From: Gammaproteobacteria bacterium | GTDB lineage: Bacteria > Pseudomonadota > Gammaproteobacteria > Methylococcales > Methylomonadaceae | Direction: 5' to 3' | DNA length: 45,725 nucleotides | Assembly: GCA_018830325.1 (NCBI GenBank) | Contig: JAHJSQ010000059.1 | Span: forward strand, 1 to 45,725 | Part shown: positions 43,749-45,725 of the stretch, piece after piece | Layout of the letters: each line of letters opens with the position of its first letter | Position numbering within the stretch: the stretch's first letter is position 1 | Position numbers and translations under genes: made by a program | Notes under the pieces: generated by a model | What the model saw: the letters and a program-made list of their open reading frames with translations, nothing else | Database searches by the model: none | What the model was told of the DNA's origin: nothing

Positions 43749-44323
43749 ATAGTTGTAATTATTAGTATGCGAATGCCGAAAAGACTGTAGGGTACGCTGT
43801 GCGTACCGCAGGAGATCCGCCCGTAGATTAACGTGCTCTCATGTGTTCAGTTGTGCCGACATTAGGTACGCGCAGCGTACCCTACAATTCGCTTTGAGTT
43901 TTTAAGTACATCCGGTAGCAGGGACAACGATTACCGCTTACATAGCCTTCGATTTTGGCTTCGTTGTTTTCAAATAAAGATTGTCTTCCCGTTATTCGAT
44001 GTAACTTGACGAATTACTTTATTCAATCGCAGTTAAGCACGTTCGGTATGCAGTGAATAATGCTTGAGACGCATGATCCTTCGCACGCCACGACCGGTCT
44101 AGCTTGCGAACTTGAACTTGACTTCGAAAACAGTACCATCTAAAGTCAGCGGCAATTTAATGGGCGGGCAAACCTGCCTGGATTGTCAGCTAATATCAAG
44201 TTATCGAGGCAACTATGCGCGGTTTTTCAAATATCAAGGCAAAAGTGCCTGAAAATACCGGTAATATCGACTTGTATGGGCAGATTTGCCTGGGAATCAA
44301 TAGTTATGTTGTTTGAGAGGGGC
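43749..44323. other. Intergenic region between integrase remnant and first cassette ORF
   Basis: 575 bp with a 101-bp inverted-repeat element at 43786-43886 and no supportable gene. If the integron reading is right, the attI site would lie here, but I cannot identify it. Confidence 0.4.
43786..43886. repeat. Small element with 22-bp inverted termini
   Basis: TGTAGGGTACGCTGTGCGTACC (43786-43807) and 43865-43886 are inverted repeats with a single mismatch, 57 bp apart. The size and termini are MITE-like. The motif GTAGGGTxCGC is shared with the hairpin at 21657. Confidence 0.65.
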
Positions 44324-44548
44324 ATGGAAGTAGTTAATGTTGAGCTTACGAAAGATGAAGCTTTAGTCCTTTTTGATTTTCTTTCAAGGTTCTCATCCAA
44401 AGATGTGCTTGATATCCAAGATCAGGCTGAGAAAAGGGCTCTCTGGAATTTAACCTGCGTCCTTGAAAAGGTGCTGGCTGAGCCATTTTCAGAGAGCTGG
44501 AAAGAAGCCATTTCAGCAGCAAAAGAAAGATTGAGAGATGACGAGTAG
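44324..44548 (+). CDS. Cassette-type small hypothetical protein
   Basis: 74 residues from the ATG at 44324, chosen because GAGAGGGG lies just upstream. The sequence (VNVELTKDEALVLFDFLSRFS, then DQAEKRALWNLTCVLEKVL) is of a small acidic all-helical family that I associate with integron gene cassettes and genomic islands. No function is known. It is the first ORF right of the integrase remnant. Confidence 0.6.
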   Translation: MEVVNVELTKDEALVLFDFLSRFSSKDVLDIQDQAEKRALWNLTCVLEKVLAEPFSESWKEAISAAKERLRDDE

Positions 44549-44556
44549 CCACAACA

Positions 44557-44601
44557 TAACAAGGCCATGTGTGCGACAAGCGCATGATGGCGGGCGTTCG
44601 G
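44557..44601 (+). other. Possible decayed attC site 1
   Basis: TAACAAGGCC at the left and GGCGGGCGTTCGG at the right resemble the R'' and R' ends of an attC recombination site, just after the first cassette ORF. At 45 bp it is shorter than normal attC sites and the palindrome is weak, so this is tentative. Confidence 0.35.
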
Positions 44602-44720
44602 TGTAAGGAATGTCGAGCCAGAAGCGCCTGAATAGCGTATGCCATAGCATCGCACACCATGCCGTGAGCGGCCTGTCTTACGTCCCCCTGCATCTGCGGC
44701 GCGCCTGCAGGGGCGCAGGG

Positions 44721-45059
44721 TTGGAAGTAATTGAAATAGATATTATAAAGGATGATCCTAGTCCGGATCAGTTCCGCGAGATCGAACCGCTTCGCACTGC
44801 ATTGCAGACGCTGCACCAAAGATTTGGTGAAATGCTTTTATCTGAAGGGTTCGATTTTGGAAGTATTCAGGAAGCCAAGCTCACCTTTGAATTTACGGAA
44901 GAGTTTTCAGATGACTATTGCAGCAACTGCCATGCATACCTTGTCTCAATGGCCGGCAAAACGTTTCTGCATTCCGTCAACTATTTGGGGCAGACAATCA
45001 CACCGAACAAGGCGCTCCAGTCGACGCCCAAAAGGCTACCTCCTTTCGGGCGCGCCTGA
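44721..45059 (+). CDS. Cassette-type hypothetical protein ending in an attC-like site
   Basis: 112 residues from a TTG at 44721 with AGGGG 7 bp upstream; the frame is open back to an ATG at 44610, which would give 149 residues, but that extra stretch includes an 8-bp GC-rich hairpin and looks non-coding. It contains a CSNC pair (DYCSNCHAYL) that could bind metal. The last residues, TPNKALQSTPKRLPP, are the tail produced when a cassette ORF reads into its attC site. The family is not recognised. Confidence 0.5.
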   Translation: MEVIEIDIIKDDPSPDQFREIEPLRTALQTLHQRFGEMLLSEGFDFGSIQEAKLTFEFTEEFSDDYCSNCHAYLVSMAGKTFLHSVNYLGQTITPNKALQSTPKRLPPFGRA

Positions 45060-45076
45060 GCTTGGTCGTTGAGCGT
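44998..45076 (+). other. attC-like recombination site 2
   Basis: The segment begins CACCGAACAAGGCGCTCCAG and ends GCGCCTGAGCTTGGTCGTTG, with an imperfect palindrome between (GTCGACGCCC...GGGCGCG around an AAAAGG/CCTTTC stem). This is the layout of attC sites in gene cassettes: AACAAGGCGCT at one end and its imperfect complement with GTT at the other. It encodes the NKALQSTPK tail of the preceding ORF. Confidence 0.55.
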
Positions 45077-45085
45077 CCTGAAGCT

Positions 45086-45235
45086 ATGCCGGTGCCGCAC
45101 GATATAGAAGCAGAAATCTACTTCCTTCCGCCTGAGCACGGTGGCCGATCGTCCCCCGCGTTCAGCGGTTACAGACCGCAGTTCTATTATGAAGGGCACG
45201 ATTGGGACGCATCTTGCATGCAAGGGGCTTGCTGA
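45086..45235 (+). pseudogene. Truncated cassette protein (EF-Tu C-terminal-like small family)
   Basis: Forty-nine codons starting MPVPHDIEAEIYFLPPEHGG and continuing SGYRPQFYYEGHDWDA. This resembles the N-terminal part of small cassette-type proteins related to the last beta-barrel of EF-Tu; full versions run beyond 100 residues. After HDWDA the frame changes to SCMQGAC and stops, so it is truncated or frameshifted. It begins 10 bp after the attC-like site, as a third cassette should. Confidence 0.5.
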
Positions 45236-45369
45236 CCGAAAGCCTTCGTTATCGCATACTGGGAATGCAAGTTACCATTTTTACACTGATCGGTTTGGCA
45301 GTAGCCAATCTCGCTTACGTTGTGTACAGCGGCTTACGGACGCTCTAAAATGGCGCTCAAAGGGACGTG

Positions 45370-45389
45370 CCGCCTCATGGCGGTTTTTT
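45370..45389 (+). terminator. Rho-independent terminator-like hairpin
   Basis: CCGCC-TCAT-GGCGG followed by TTTTTT. The stem is short but GC-only and the T-run is immediate. It would end rightward transcription from the cassette region. Confidence 0.6.
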
Positions 45390-45444
45390 AAGTTTCCTGA
45401 TTAGTAAGCTGTTTCAGCTAATTCTAAGGCGCGTTCCGTAAGTC

Positions 45445-45540
45445 GTCATTTCGGCAGGGATTGCCGAAATCCAGACTGCATGGATAGGTCGAAGCTTGCC
45501 ATCCATGGCACTGGGTGCCCGCATCCCTGCGAGCATGACG
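45445..45540. repeat. Inverted repeat next to IS30 fragment
   Basis: The left end CGTCATTTCGGCAGGGAT and the right end, read on the other strand as CGTCATGCTCGCAGGGAT, match at 14 of 18 positions. The layout resembles the common 'GTCATxxCGGCAGGGAT' dispersed repeats of gammaproteobacteria. Confidence 0.5.
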
Positions 45541-45593
45541 AACCTTTTTGGTTTAGCTGAAGCATCTTGCTAATCAGATTAAGTTTCGTGAAT

Positions 45594-45725
45594 TCAAGTA
45601 ATAAGTGCATAACCCACCAATATTTCAGCGTCCATGCCGGATAGTTCCCGGAACACCTCGTAAGGCGTCTTAAAACCCAGGCACTTCCTTGGCCTGTTGT
45701 TGAGTTTGTGCACAGCCTCTAACAC
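45594..45725 (-). mobile_element. IS30-family transposase, 3' end (runs off the window)
   Basis: Reading leftwards from the window edge, 43 codons encode VLEAVHKLNNRPRKCLGFKT, then PYEVFRELSG, ending ALIT and TGA. LNNRPRK(C)LGF(K)TP.EVF is the conserved C-terminal stretch of IS30-type DDE transposases. The 5' part and at least one terminus lie outside the window, so intactness cannot be judged. Confidence 0.85.

Larger units (their letters stand above)
45236..45593. other. Intergenic region with hairpin and inverted repeat
   Basis: 358 bp. A terminator-like hairpin is at 45370-45389, and CGTCAT-n4-GCAGGGAT at 45445-45462 is repeated inverted at 45523-45540. A short hydrophobic frame (MQVTIFTLIGLAVANLAYVV) at 45265-45348 could be a fragment of a small membrane protein, but support is weak. 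Confidence 0.4.

Noticed and set aside
45265-45348. A 27-residue hydrophobic peptide gene
   Set aside because: It could be a small membrane protein, but it has no convincing ribosome-binding site and sits in decayed cassette DNA.

Overview
The window looks like a chromosomal stretch from a gammaproteobacterium, most probably a methanotroph of the Methylococcaceae (Methylomicrobium/Methylotuvimicrobium type). This assignment is an inference. It rests on a PEP-CTERM protein with a VPLPAAFWFFGSAL-type sorting tail, a DabAB inorganic-carbon transporter, an unusual pyruvate-kinase-like protein, a cyclic-2,3-diphosphoglycerate synthetase homologue, and many short dispersed palindromes between genes. 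I found no rRNA, tRNA or CRISPR array.

Layout. 1-2700 is a decayed defence locus read leftwards: the two ends of an N6-adenine methylase/HsdS-type gene, then a GHKL ATPase and a PD-(D/E)XK nuclease that look like one gene broken by a frameshift, then a small DUF2281-like antitoxin. 2717-4042 is a mercury uptake module (merR, then merT-merP-GDCCVxC) with a classical mer operator but no merA. 4142-4745 is a vapBC pair. 4836-9626 is an arsenic operon, arsR-arsI-arsC-acr3-arsD-arsA, with two ArsR-type palindromes. 9861-15546 holds leftward genes: an AI-2E family permease, a DegS-like protease, an outer-membrane beta-barrel protein and the pyruvate-kinase-like protein. 15732-21390 is a pstSCAB-phoU operon behind a Pho box. 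21969-30758 holds leftward genes: a small unknown protein, the cDPG synthetase homologue, and a tightly packed dabB-dabA-cysD-cysN operon joining inorganic-carbon uptake to sulfate activation.

30759-33590 is a repeat-rich stretch around one PEP-CTERM gene. 33591-42165 is a rightward set of iron/metal genes: a feoA-feoB fusion, a P1B-type ATPase with an atypical CPCAWALATP motif and no HMA domain, a SufC-like ATPase overlapping a short SufB-like scaffold, a ZIP permease, a DUF2202 ferritin-like protein with a His/Gly tail, and a SAM methyltransferase. The SufC/SufB pair resembles the minimal two-gene SUF-like (SmsCB) machinery known from methanogens. Its linkage to metal transporters is the most promising candidate for an undescribed system here. 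An SDR oxidoreductase follows.

43242-45240 reads as a decayed integron: a second, broken GDCCVxC gene, an intI-like integrase remnant pointing left, then small cassette-type ORFs pointing right, one of which ends inside an attC-like palindrome. The window closes in the 3' end of an IS30-family transposase.

At least three families of short palindromic repeats are spread through the non-coding DNA. Two copies of one family sit between a degraded copy of a downstream gene's start region and the intact gene.
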